The notes under the pieces: generated by a model
The model's input: the letters and a program-made list of their open reading frames with translations, nothing else
What the model was told of the DNA's origin: nothing
The model's database searches: none
DNA from: Sphingomonas faeni
GTDB lineage: Bacteria; Pseudomonadota; Alphaproteobacteria; Sphingomonadales; Sphingomonadaceae
NCBI RefSeq assembly: GCF_003053745.1
Contig: NZ_QAYE01000001.1
Location: 986,752-1,050,751, forward strand
DNA: 64,000 bases
Direction of reading: 5' to 3'
Shown: positions 44,334 to 54,216 of the stretch, one piece after another
Numbering within the stretch: position 1 is the first letter of the stretch
Layout of the letters: each line of letters begins with the position of its first letter
Made by a program: the position numbers and the translations under genes

Positions 44334-45584
44334 TCATCGGCTGGCCGTGAATGCCGAACCACGCATCGGCTGCCATGCGAAGCGGGAGAGGCTGCGCCAT
44401 AGCCATTCGAGCGGACCGTAGCGGAAGCGGTCGAGCCACGGCGTCGACCAGAGGAGCATCAGCAGCCAGATCGGCACGACGACTAGATAGAGCTGTGCGC
44501 GGGAGAGGTCGCCGTACAGTCCGAAGCCGTAGCCGTAGAAGATCGTGGTGCAGATCAGCGTCGTGCCTAGATAGTTGGAGAACGCCATGCGCCCTGCCGC
44601 GGAGACGTGAGTCGTCAGCCAGCCGCCGGGTCGTGCGAGCAGGATGATCGAGGCCGCATAGCCGATGATCGTGAGCGGCCTCAGCGGGGTTGCAAGCGTC
44701 AGCCACGACAGGGCGACGTACCGTGCGTCGAACCCATGGGCGATGTCGAAGGACGCGATGGCGGCATAGGCGGCCCAGCCGATCGTGACGCCGGTGGCGG
44801 CTACGATGGCATAGCGCTTTCGTGACCATTCGCCGGTCAGGAAGCCGGATCGCAACCCGGCCATGCCGAGCATCATGAAGCCGAGCGTTTCCGGGCCGGT
44901 GGCAGTCAGCGACGTGATCGGCCCGACCGCGTGTTGCCAGCGCCACGCGACGAGATCGCTCCATCCGCCGCGCCCGACGGCCAGTTCGCGCGCGACGCCG
45001 GCGGGGGAGGGCTGGCCGAACTGATCCGCCAGCGATTGCCAGTTGGCGATGATCCGCACCGTTGCGCCGGGCCGGTGCGCGGCGGCGTGAAGGTCGAACG
45101 TGTAGGCGACGATCGTCGTCAGTTCGACCGTCTGGAGCGCGATGCAGACGAGCCCGACGCCGATCAGCCAGCGGACCGGCAACCGCGCGAACATGTAGGC
45201 GAGCGCGCCGACCAGCGCGTAATGCGCGAGGATGTCGCCCCACCAAAGCAGGTACAAATGCGCGATCCCGAACACGAACAGCCACGCCATGCGGCGCAGG
45301 TGAACGGTCGCCGGGTCTTCGTCATTCGCCTCGGCCCGATTGATGACCAGCAGCATCGACGCGCCGAACAGGAACGAGAACAGCCCGCGCATCTTGCCGT
45401 CGATGACGATGAAGGTGGTGGTCCAGGCGATCAGGTCTGGCGTGCTGGGCGCGCCCATTGAGGCGGGGGTCATGTAAGCGAATTCGGGGAAGCCGAACGC
45501 GGCGATGTTGGCGGCGAGGATGCCCATGACGGCGACGCCTCGGATGAGGTCTAGCGTGGCGATTCTGGTGGGGGTGGGGGTCAT
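44334..45584 (-). CDS. DUF418 domain membrane protein
   Basis: 416-residue inner-membrane protein: ATLDLIRGVAVMGILAANI at the N-terminus and FSFLFGASMLL, followed by many hydrophobic helices and a C-terminal DUF418 part (GRMAFSNYLGTTLICT, WLLMLLWSTPWLDRFRYGPL, EWLWRSL). DUF418 proteins are related to acyltransferase-3/heparan N-acetyltransferase membrane folds; substrate unknown. Start MTPTPTRIATLD; the region around the start codon is duplicated 160 bp upstream. Confidence 0.87.
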   Translation of the reverse strand: MTPTPTRIATLDLIRGVAVMGILAANIAAFGFPEFAYMTPASMGAPSTPDLIAWTTTFIVIDGKMRGLFSFLFGASMLLVINRAEANDEDPATVHLRRMAWLFVFGIAHLYLLWWGDILAHYALVGALAYMFARLPVRWLIGVGLVCIALQTVELTTIVAYTFDLHAAAHRPGATVRIIANWQSLADQFGQPSPAGVARELAVGRGGWSDLVAWRWQHAVGPITSLTATGPETLGFMMLGMAGLRSGFLTGEWSRKRYAIVAATGVTIGWAAYAAIASFDIAHGFDARYVALSWLTLATPLRPLTIIGYAASIILLARPGGWLTTHVSAAGRMAFSNYLGTTLICTTIFYGYGFGLYGDLSRAQLYLVVVPIWLLMLLWSTPWLDRFRYGPLEWLWRSLSRFAWQPMRGSAFTASR

Positions 45585-45640
45585 GCGGAACGCCCGAAGT
45601 TCACAAAGTGCAGACGCTGGCGCAGCATTTCGCGGGAGCG
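45585..45640. repeat. Dispersed repeat family G, copy 2
   Basis: GCGGAACGCCCGAAGTTCAC, AAAGTGCAGACGCTGGCGCA, GCATTTCGCGGG. Starts at the base before the DUF418 ATG (read on the minus strand). Complement of the unit upstream of rmuC. Confidence 0.7.
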
Positions 45641-45741
45641 TTGCGCTGGCGGGAATGCGGGGCTTTCGACGTCGGCAATGGTCGTCGCGTCGGCGCCGTG
45701 GAGGACGTCGGGCATGGCCATTTTGGAGAAGGCGGGGGTCA

Positions 45742-45801
45742 TGCGGAACGCCGGAAGTGCACGAAGTGCAGACGTTGGCGCAGGATTTCGCGGGGGCGTT
45801 G
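45742..45801. repeat. Dispersed repeat family G, copy 3
   Basis: GCGGAACGCCGGAAGTGCAC, GAAGTGCAGACGTTGGCGCA, GGATTTCGCGGG. With the preceding GGCGGGGGTCAT it copies the DUF418 start region, about 158 bp from copy 2. Confidence 0.7.
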
Positions 45802-46271
45802 TAGGGGTTGGGCGATGACAGGGGCGCGTTCGGCTGCACTTTGGGAGCGGACGGCGTTGGCTGGGTCGGACGGACCTGGGCAGTGCTCGATCGACACTCG
45901 GGTTCGGGCTCGGCGTTTTGGTAGCGCGGTAGGAGAGTAATGCGGTCATGGTTCGACGCTGGCATATCGCGGTGGTGTAGGACAGGGCGGTTTGACGGGT
46001 ATCTTAGGTAGCGTGGCGTGTCGTTTTGGTGGATCCGCTATCCGGTCGGTGAACTGGGCCGCCTGTCGTTTCTACGCGATGCCTTGCCGCACCTCGCCTG
46101 TTGTCCTCCGAGCCGCCCGCCTCTCCCGTTACTCTAGGGGAAGCTGGGGTATTGCTGTTGGCGAGCGCTGTGGCCCGATGCGGGAGATGCCGGCTTTCGC
46201 TGGGATGACGGAGAGGGGGAGGTCGCCGAGCTCTGCTTTAGCTCGATCGGACGACATCTCTCGCATCCTTG
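45802..46271. other. Gene-free stretch upstream of DUF418 gene
   Basis: No convincing gene on either strand; frames are short and without family resemblance. A degraded family C element (GCCGGCTTTCGCTGGGATGA near 46190) is the only recognisable feature. Together with the flanking repeats it makes a ~970-bp gap between DUF418 and purL, the largest in the window, probably the remains of repeated insertions. Confidence 0.5.
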
Positions 46272-46320
46272 TTCTCCCGCGAAGGCGGGAGCCCAGACTG
46301 GGTCCCCGCCTTCGCGGGGA
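46272..46320. repeat. Palindromic repeat family B, short form, copy 3
   Basis: GTTCTCCCGCGAAGGCGGGA, CCCAGACTGGG, TCCCCGCCTTCGCGGGGA. Same 48-bp layout as at 12554 and 23670. Confidence 0.8.
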
Positions 46321-46362
46321 AACATTCTGTGTTTTGTAGCTATTCCCGCTCGCAATCCACCG

Positions 46363-46459
46363 CCCCGGCGGAGGCCGGGGCCCAGTTGGGGAACGGCGAT
46401 GATGAGCGCCGTGCTCCGTTACCTCGGACTTCCCAACTGGGCCCCGGCCTTCGCCGGGG
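46363..46459. repeat. Palindromic repeat family A, copy 6
   Basis: CCCCGGCGGAGGCCGGGG ... CCCCGGCCTTCGCCGGGG with CCCAGTTGGGG / CCCAACTGGG inner stems, 97 bp, 95 bp from the purL stop. Confidence 0.85.
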
Positions 46460-46492
46460 TGGCGCTCGTGGGGGCAGGCAGTGGCAAGCAGC

Positions 46493-46513
46493 GGTAGCCG
46501 GTAGCCGGTAGCC
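46493..46513. repeat. Three tandem GGTAGCC heptamers
   Basis: GGTAGCC repeated three times without spacer, with a partial fourth unit (GGCAGG) after it. Simple repeat between family A copy 6 and purL. Confidence 0.7.
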
Positions 46514-46554
46514 GGCAGGAGGCTGCGTTCTAGTTCGCCCGCCGTCGCGTTGCC

Positions 46555-48783
<2,229 letters not shown>

Positions 48784-48983
48784 GGGGCGGCAGATAGCGG
48801 TGCCGGCGGTCCGCGTCACCCTTTGTACGTCAGATTCCTGCGGCAGAGCCGCGCAAAAGGTTTCGGGGCCAGTCCATACGCGTCTCGACCGGTTCGTTTC
48901 GGACCCAATCCCGCTGGACTCGACAGTCGTCCCGTGAGGAACTCCAGTAACGGATCAGGATGGATCCGGAGGAGGAAATACTC

Positions 48984-49382
48984 ATGACCGAGCCGGTTGG
49001 ATATTACCAAGTAAAGCTGGACGTCAAGCATGGCGGATTTGCAGGCGCGCCGACGCTTCATCTCGATCTCGGCGTTAATGCACCGACCGGACAAATCTCC
49101 GGATCGGCGCAAATCACGCAAGCATTGCCACCACCTTACGGCACGACCGTCATTCCCCATGTCACGGGTGCGATCCTGCACACCGGGTTCGGGCAAGACA
49201 CCTTGCTCGTGCACGTCACCGGTCAATATGTCGTGTCGGTTCCACCGCCGGGGATCGGATCGTATCTCGCCCACTTCAGCGCCGCGCTTGCCGTGGCGAA
49301 AGATTGGAACGGCAAGGGTTCGTTCGAATATAGCGGCCACGTCATCACCGACTGTACGGTGAAGAACGTCTCCGCAAGCTGA
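48984..49382 (+). CDS. DUF1842-like protein
   Basis: 132-residue beta-rich protein resembling DUF1842 proteins in layout: APTLHLDLGVNAPTGQISG, SAQITQALPPPYG, then HVTGAILHTGF, TLLVHVTGQYVVSVPPPGIG and DWNGKGSFEYSG. No signal peptide and no known activity. ATG chosen behind a strong AGGAGGAAA site. It is alone, between purL (divergent) and map (convergent). Confidence 0.6.
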   Translation: MTEPVGYYQVKLDVKHGGFAGAPTLHLDLGVNAPTGQISGSAQITQALPPPYGTTVIPHVTGAILHTGFGQDTLLVHVTGQYVVSVPPPGIGSYLAHFSAALAVAKDWNGKGSFEYSGHVITDCTVKNVSAS

Positions 49383-49384
49383 CG

Positions 49385-50212
49385 TTATACGTAAGGCGGC
49401 TGCGTGTAGCCCTTGGGGCTGAGCGTGAAGATCTCGCAGCCGTCTTCCGTAATGCCGATCGAGTGCTCGAACTGCGCGGACAGCGAGCGGTCGCGCGTGA
49501 CCGCGGTCCAGCCGTCGTCGAGCAGCTTCACGTCGGGGCGACCGATGTTGATCATCGGCTCGATCGTGAAGATCATGCCGGGGCGAAGCTCGGGGCCGGT
49601 GCCGGGCTTGCCGACGTGGACGACCTCGGGCGCGTCGTGGAACAGGCGGCCGACGCCGTGTCCGCAGAAATCGCGGACTACGCCGTAGCGGTGCTTCTCC
49701 GCGTGACGCTGGATCGCGTTGGCGACGTCGCCCATGCGGTTGCCGGGCTTGGCGTGCTCGATGCCGATCATCAGGCATTCGTAGGTGACTTCGACGAGGC
49801 GCCGCGCCTTGATGGGGACGTCGCCGATCAGGTACATCCGGCTCGTGTCGCCGTGCCAGCCGTCCAGCAACGGCGTGACGTCGACGTTGACGATATCGCC
49901 CGATTTGAGCGTCTTCTCACTCGGGATGCCGTGGCAGACGACGTGGTTGATCGAGATGCAGACGCTGTGCGTGTAACCGCGGTAGCCGAGCGTCGCGGGC
50001 ACGCCGCCGCCGGCGACGATGAAGTCGTAGATCAGTCGGTCGATCTCGGCGGTGGTCACGCCCGGCACCATGTGCGGGACGATCATGTCGAGCGTCTCGG
50101 CAGCGAGTTGCCCTGCCTTCATCATGCCTTCGAAGGCGGCGGGGCCGTGGAGCTTGATGGCGCCGGTGCGCGCGTCGGGCTGGTCCGAGGTTACGGTTAC
50201 ATATTCGGTCAT
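49385..50212 (-). CDS. map: Type I methionine aminopeptidase
   Basis: Removes N-terminal Met from nascent proteins after deformylation. The 275-residue protein has the metal ligands in NVDVTPLLDGWHGDTSRM, GHGVGRLFHDAPEVVH, FTIEPMINIG and QFEHSIGI. Start MTEYVTVTSD gives family length; the frame stays open upstream but only into non-conserved sequence. Divergent from the CinA-like gene (51 bp between starts). Confidence 0.95.
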   Translation of the reverse strand: MTEYVTVTSDQPDARTGAIKLHGPAAFEGMMKAGQLAAETLDMIVPHMVPGVTTAEIDRLIYDFIVAGGGVPATLGYRGYTHSVCISINHVVCHGIPSEKTLKSGDIVNVDVTPLLDGWHGDTSRMYLIGDVPIKARRLVEVTYECLMIGIEHAKPGNRMGDVANAIQRHAEKHRYGVVRDFCGHGVGRLFHDAPEVVHVGKPGTGPELRPGMIFTIEPMINIGRPDVKLLDDGWTAVTRDRSLSAQFEHSIGITEDGCEIFTLSPKGYTQPPYV

Positions 50213-50263
50213 GACGCGCGATATAGCGTGGCGGGCGCGGTTTTGCGAGGCTATGCGAGGGGC

Positions 50264-51022
50264 ATGACAGAGGAACGCATCTGGACGGCCGCGCTGACGA
50301 TCATCGGCGACGAGATCCTGTCGGGCCGCACGCAGGACAAGAACGTCGCGCAGATCGCGGCCTGGCTCAACGTGCAGGGCATCCGCCTCGCCGAGGTTCG
50401 CGTGGTCGCCGACAAGACCGAGGCGATCGTCGAAGCGGTCAACATCCTGCGCGCGCGCAACGATTACCTGTTCACGACGGGCGGGATCGGGCCGACGCAC
50501 GACGACATCACAGTGGATGCAATCTCCGAGGCGCTGGGTGTCGCGGTCGAGCATCACCCGCGGGCGATGGCGGTGCTCGAGGAATATTACGCGACGCGCG
50601 GCGGGCTGACCGAGGCGCGCGCAAGGATGGCGCGGGTGCCGGTCGGGGCGGACCTGATCGACAACAAGGTGTCGGGTGCGCCGGGGATCCGGATCGGCAA
50701 CATCTTCATCATGGCGGGCGTGCCGCACATCACCGCGGGGATGCTCGATGCGCTGACCGGCACGCTGGAGGGCGGGCGGCCGGTGGTGTCGAAGACGATC
50801 GGCTGCTGGGTCGCGGAGAGCGAGGTCGCGGATATCTTGCGCGACGCGGAGAAGACGCATGAGGGCGTCGCGATCGGGAGCTATCCGTTCTTTCGCGACG
50901 GCAGGACGGGCGCGAATTTCGTCGTGCGGAGTTCGGACGAGGCGCTGGTCGATCGTTGCCTCGCGGACCTGACGCGCGATCTCGAAGCGACCGGGCGAGT
51001 GGTCACCGCGCAGGGTATCTAG
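50264..51022 (+). CDS. CinA-like molybdopterin-binding domain protein
   Basis: 252-residue protein with the MoCF/CinA N-terminal domain: AALTIIGDEILSGRTQDKN, FTTGGIGPTHDDITVDAI, and GAPGIRIGNIFIMAGVPH. The nicotinamide-nucleotide amidase domain of full CinA is absent. Members of this short class are suggested to act as nucleotide (ADP-ribose/FAD) pyrophosphatases, but that is not visible here. Confidence 0.88.
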   Translation: MTEERIWTAALTIIGDEILSGRTQDKNVAQIAAWLNVQGIRLAEVRVVADKTEAIVEAVNILRARNDYLFTTGGIGPTHDDITVDAISEALGVAVEHHPRAMAVLEEYYATRGGLTEARARMARVPVGADLIDNKVSGAPGIRIGNIFIMAGVPHITAGMLDALTGTLEGGRPVVSKTIGCWVAESEVADILRDAEKTHEGVAIGSYPFFRDGRTGANFVVRSSDEALVDRCLADLTRDLEATGRVVTAQGI

Positions 51023-51046
51023 TTCATCCCATTCGGGGGTGATGCG

Positions 51047-51463
51047 TCACGCGCCCCATTCGGGACCCTCGGGGTCGGGAAAGCAGGCGTCCGGGTCGAA
51101 CGACGCTGGGCTAGACCGTGATGGCGTGGATGCCTCGGGGTCCGGCAGTGTCGGTGCGCCGCCGCCGAAGCGGATGCGGACATAGCCGTAGCTGCCCACC
51201 AGGGCCTGGAATATGGCGACATGCTCCTTCTCCTGCATCCGTCGCCCGATCAGCGGCGCACGTTCGGCGGACAGATAGCCCATCTGCACGCCGCGCTGGC
51301 TGAACACCGCCACCGCATTCGTATCATACGGGTTCTTCGGCTCGCGGCGTAGGTCGACAGGTTCGCCGGGAGTGCAGAGCATCAACTCCATCCGGCGGTT
51401 ACTCTTGCTCTTGTCCGCGTTCGGGAAGTCGATGCCGACCACGTTGCACGTCAATTCGTCCAT
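51047..51463 (-). CDS. HIRAN domain protein
   Basis: 138-residue protein. Residues about 1-95 form a HIRAN domain: ELTCNVVGIDFPNADKSKSN, RREPKNPYDTNAVAVFSQRG, MGYLSAERAPLIGRRM. HIRAN modules bind DNA ends or stalled forks in larger helicases, and stand-alone ones are common in bacteria. A Pro/Asp-rich tail follows (FDPDACFPDPEGPEW). Start MDELTCNV preferred over upstream in-frame ATGs. The gene abuts the tRNA fragment at 51573. Confidence 0.8.
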   Translation of the reverse strand: MDELTCNVVGIDFPNADKSKSNRRMELMLCTPGEPVDLRREPKNPYDTNAVAVFSQRGVQMGYLSAERAPLIGRRMQEKEHVAIFQALVGSYGYVRIRFGGGAPTLPDPEASTPSRSSPASFDPDACFPDPEGPEWGA

Positions 51464-51572
51464 GCCCCACGATAGCGTGGTAACTGCGCGCATGAAAGGC
51501 GCACGCATGGCGGACGCGGCGTGCAGCTTACGCACGCGACGTGTTGGATGCTCGTCGACGTGCTGTGCCGCG

Positions 51573-51622
51573 TGGTGGAGCCACGGGGAATCGAACCCCG
51601 GACCTCTGCAGTGCGATTGCAG
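51573..51622 (-). other. tRNA-Ala(CGC) 3' fragment, candidate attachment site
   Basis: On the minus strand this is the last 50 nt of a tRNA: anticodon stem CTGCA/TGCAG with loop ATCGCAC (anticodon CGC), variable loop, T arm CGGGG-TTCGATT-CCCCG, 3' acceptor strand TGGCTCC, discriminator A and CCA. U at position 70 and A73 agree with alanine identity. No D arm or 5' acceptor strand lies upstream, so the gene is truncated at its anticodon arm, the usual crossover point for tyrosine integrases. Confidence 0.8.
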
Positions 51623-51655
51623 GGGCGTGACTCGAAAAGGGCGGAAAAGCGTTGA

Positions 51656-51719
51656 TTTCTGCCCTTTGATTTTCGGATTGAGGGGCAGAAAGCGCTGTTT
51701 ACGATACGGGTACGATACG
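51656..51719. repeat. Hairpin and CGATAC direct repeats next to the tRNA fragment
   Basis: TTTCTGCCC (51656-51664) pairs with GGGCAGAAA (51683-51691). Just after it ACGATACG occurs at 51701 and 51712, 11 bp apart. This looks like the arm-site region of an integrase attachment site. No integrase gene is in the window. Confidence 0.45.
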
Positions 51720-51754
51720 CGGATTTGGCCGAGAACGGCAGGCCGAGCGGACTT

Positions 51755-52450
51755 TCACAGTCCGCGCCAGCTGAGTGGCGCAGGCAGATCGACGGCCGCA
51801 TAATCGACCTGGAGCACGCGTCGGCGACGCGGTGGATCGGCGGCGCGTGAGCCGTGGACGATCGGCGTCGCGTAGAGCCAGACATCGCCGCGGTTCGCAA
51901 GGCACAAGCGCTCGCCACGATCCTCGACGACACGCTTGATGCTTGCTTCCGTCAAGCGGCCGAGCCGGTGAGATTCGGGCACGATGCGAAGCGGAGCATT
52001 CGTCGTGTCGACCGGGTCGAGGTGGACGCGGATCGTGACCATCCGCTCTAGGATCTCAAATGGCGGTTCGACTTGAATGAGGCCAGCCTTGACCGTCCAG
52101 GGACCGAACCCATCGGCGTCAGCGCGCTGATCGACCACGATCGTGCGATCCTGATGCCAGCCGAGCGCCCAGTTCCGGGCTGCCGTCTTGTCGAACAGCA
52201 CGGCTCGAACGGCGCGCGCATCTGGGCCCAACGCCGATGCGGCAATGCTGCCAATGGGACCGTCGACCGCGAGCATGGCGCGCAGGGCAGGGGCGGACCC
52301 GATCCTCACGCCTGGGACGTCGCTCGGTAGGTCTGCGATCGCCTGTTCGATCGCAAGACATGCGGCGGTATCCAAAGCACCGGCGAACATCTGCGCGCCG
52401 TCTTCCTCGAAGTGCAGGTCGATTTCCAGGGGCTGGGCCCTCGCGTTCAT
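51755..52450 (-). CDS. Phytanoyl-CoA dioxygenase (PhyH) family protein
   Basis: 231-residue Fe(II)/2-oxoglutarate-dependent oxygenase. The iron ligands are the HxD pair in WHQDRTIVVD and the distal His in ATPIVHGSRAA; an Arg ten residues later (RRRVLQVDY) would hold 2-oxoglutarate. Substrate unknown; family members hydroxylate many small molecules. Start MNARAQPLEIDLHF lies 5 bp after the flotillin stop, so it is probably the last gene of yqiJ-flotillin-phyH. Confidence 0.84.
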   Translation of the reverse strand: MNARAQPLEIDLHFEEDGAQMFAGALDTAACLAIEQAIADLPSDVPGVRIGSAPALRAMLAVDGPIGSIAASALGPDARAVRAVLFDKTAARNWALGWHQDRTIVVDQRADADGFGPWTVKAGLIQVEPPFEILERMVTIRVHLDPVDTTNAPLRIVPESHRLGRLTEASIKRVVEDRGERLCLANRGDVWLYATPIVHGSRAADPPRRRRVLQVDYAAVDLPAPLSWRGL

Positions 52451-52454
52451 TCGA

Positions 52455-54191
52455 TCAGACCGGCGGGTTGCTCGATCCGCCGTTGAGCGCAGCGGGCTGT
52501 TTATGGGCATCGGTGGAGGAGGTTCGGGCGGGCGTCGCACCCGCGCTGCTCCCAGCAAGCATGCCGTTCAACGAACTGCCGGTCATCCCGAGTTCCGCCA
52601 TCAGTCCGTCGATCAGCGGGCCGCCGACGCGGTAGCGCATCGCCGCCGCCACTGCGGCATCGGCGAGATTGCCCTGACCGCCGGCGGGCGCTCCATCGCC
52701 GCCGCCGTCACCGTGTAGCCCTCGGGCATCGAGAATGCTGATCTTATCGATGTTTTCCATCGGCTTACTGGCCGCAGCGATGATCGCCGGCAGTGCTTCC
52801 AGCATAGCGCGACGGATCAGCAGCGCAGTCTGTGCGTCGCTCAGCAGGTTGGTCGCCTCATTAAGCGATGCCTGACCTGCCGCGTCGACCTTGAACGCTG
52901 CCTCGCGACCTTCCGCGCGGGCCTTCTCTGCATCGGCTTCGGCAGTCGCTTCGGTGCGCAGGGCGCTCGCGCGAGCCTCGGCAGCTTCCTTCTCCGCGGT
53001 CGCCGCGACGGTTATGCCGACGGCCTCTTCCTGCGCGCGCTGGGTGGCGGCGATCACCGCGACGTTCTTGTTACGGTTGGCGATCTCGGTTGCCTTGGCG
53101 GTAGCGACGCTTTCCTCCGCACGGACGGCGAGTGCACGCGCTTCGTTGGCGGCGGCGGTCGCGGTCGATTCCTCTTCGGACTTCTGCGCGGTCTGCACCG
53201 CGGTCGTGATGCGCGCGATTTCGATCGTGCGGTCGCGTTCGATCGTTGCGGTCTGAATCGCTCCGTCGCGGGCGATTGTCGCGGTCTGGATAACCTTGTC
53301 GGCTTCGGTCTGCGCGACCGTCTGCGCTTGGCCCGCGGTGATGCGGGCGATTTCCGCAAGGCGGGTCTGCTCGGCTTCGGCGGTGGCGATCGCGGTCGCC
53401 TGTTCGGCACGGCGGGCGGACAGCGTCTGTTCCTGCGTCAGCCGTGCCTGTTCGGCGGCCTGCGCGATCTCGAGCGACTGGTTGTTGGCGTCGAGATTAC
53501 GCTGCTCGATCTCGACGCGGTTGGTCGCGACAATGTCGTTGCGGATCTTCTTGCGCTCCTCGATCGTCCGGGTGAGCACGGTCAGCCCCTCAGCATCGAA
53601 CGCGTTATTCTCGTTGAAATGCTCGAACGCGGTCTGGTCGAAATGCGTGATGCTGACGGACTCGAGCTGGAAGCCGTTCATGTCCAGATCGGTCATCAGC
53701 GCCTCCTGCACCTTCTGGATGAAATCGGCGCGGTTGGCGTGGAGATGCTCCATCGTCATCGTCGCGGCGACCGAGCGCAGCGCGGACACGAGCTTGCCGT
53801 CGAGCAGCGACTTCACCGCATCCGGGCTGTTGACCGAATCTCCGAGCGTCTGCGCGGCTGCGGCGATCGACTCCGCGTCGGGTTTTACCTTGATGTGGAA
53901 CAGCCCGACGACGTCGACGCGCAGCTTGTCGAGCGTGATCAGCGCATCCTTGTTGAGGCGCGACACCTCCAGCTTCACGGTGGTCAGGCGGACCTGCATC
54001 AGTTCGTGGAGCACCGGGATGACCATGATGCCGCCGTTGAGCACGACCTTCTCGCCGCCGAAGCCGGTGCGGATCAGCGCGACGTCCTTGGTCGCGCGGC
54101 GGTAGAGCCGGGTCAGGATAATGCCGATCACGACGAGCGCGAACAGCACGATGCCGGCGTAGATCAGGACGTTCAGAAGCTGTGCGGGCAT
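52455..54191 (-). CDS. Flotillin family protein (YqiK-like)
   Basis: 578-residue membrane-microdomain scaffold. One N-terminal helix (YAGIVLFALVVIGIILT), the SPFH/band-7 domain (about 40-210, GGIMVIPVLHELMQVRLTTV, FHIKVKPDAES), then a long Ala/Glu-rich coiled coil with EA repeats (about 215-470) and a Gly/Ala-rich tail. Paired with an upstream YqiJ-like gene, as in E. coli yqiJ-yqiK. In bacteria flotillins organise lipid domains and stress responses. Confidence 0.92.
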   Translation of the reverse strand: MPAQLLNVLIYAGIVLFALVVIGIILTRLYRRATKDVALIRTGFGGEKVVLNGGIMVIPVLHELMQVRLTTVKLEVSRLNKDALITLDKLRVDVVGLFHIKVKPDAESIAAAAQTLGDSVNSPDAVKSLLDGKLVSALRSVAATMTMEHLHANRADFIQKVQEALMTDLDMNGFQLESVSITHFDQTAFEHFNENNAFDAEGLTVLTRTIEERKKIRNDIVATNRVEIEQRNLDANNQSLEIAQAAEQARLTQEQTLSARRAEQATAIATAEAEQTRLAEIARITAGQAQTVAQTEADKVIQTATIARDGAIQTATIERDRTIEIARITTAVQTAQKSEEESTATAAANEARALAVRAEESVATAKATEIANRNKNVAVIAATQRAQEEAVGITVAATAEKEAAEARASALRTEATAEADAEKARAEGREAAFKVDAAGQASLNEATNLLSDAQTALLIRRAMLEALPAIIAAASKPMENIDKISILDARGLHGDGGGDGAPAGGQGNLADAAVAAAMRYRVGGPLIDGLMAELGMTGSSLNGMLAGSSAGATPARTSSTDAHKQPAALNGGSSNPPV

Positions 54192-54216
54192 AAAACCCTC
54201 CCCGGTTATGCGTTGG

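Noticed and set aside
45581..45949. Minus-strand frame upstream of the DUF418 gene (122 codons)
   Set aside because: Built largely from the duplicated family G repeat and Arg/Pro-rich sequence; no conserved domain. Likely a by-product of the duplication.
51573..51622. Complete tRNA-Ala gene
   Set aside because: The D arm and 5' acceptor strand are missing upstream on the minus strand; only the 3' half exists.
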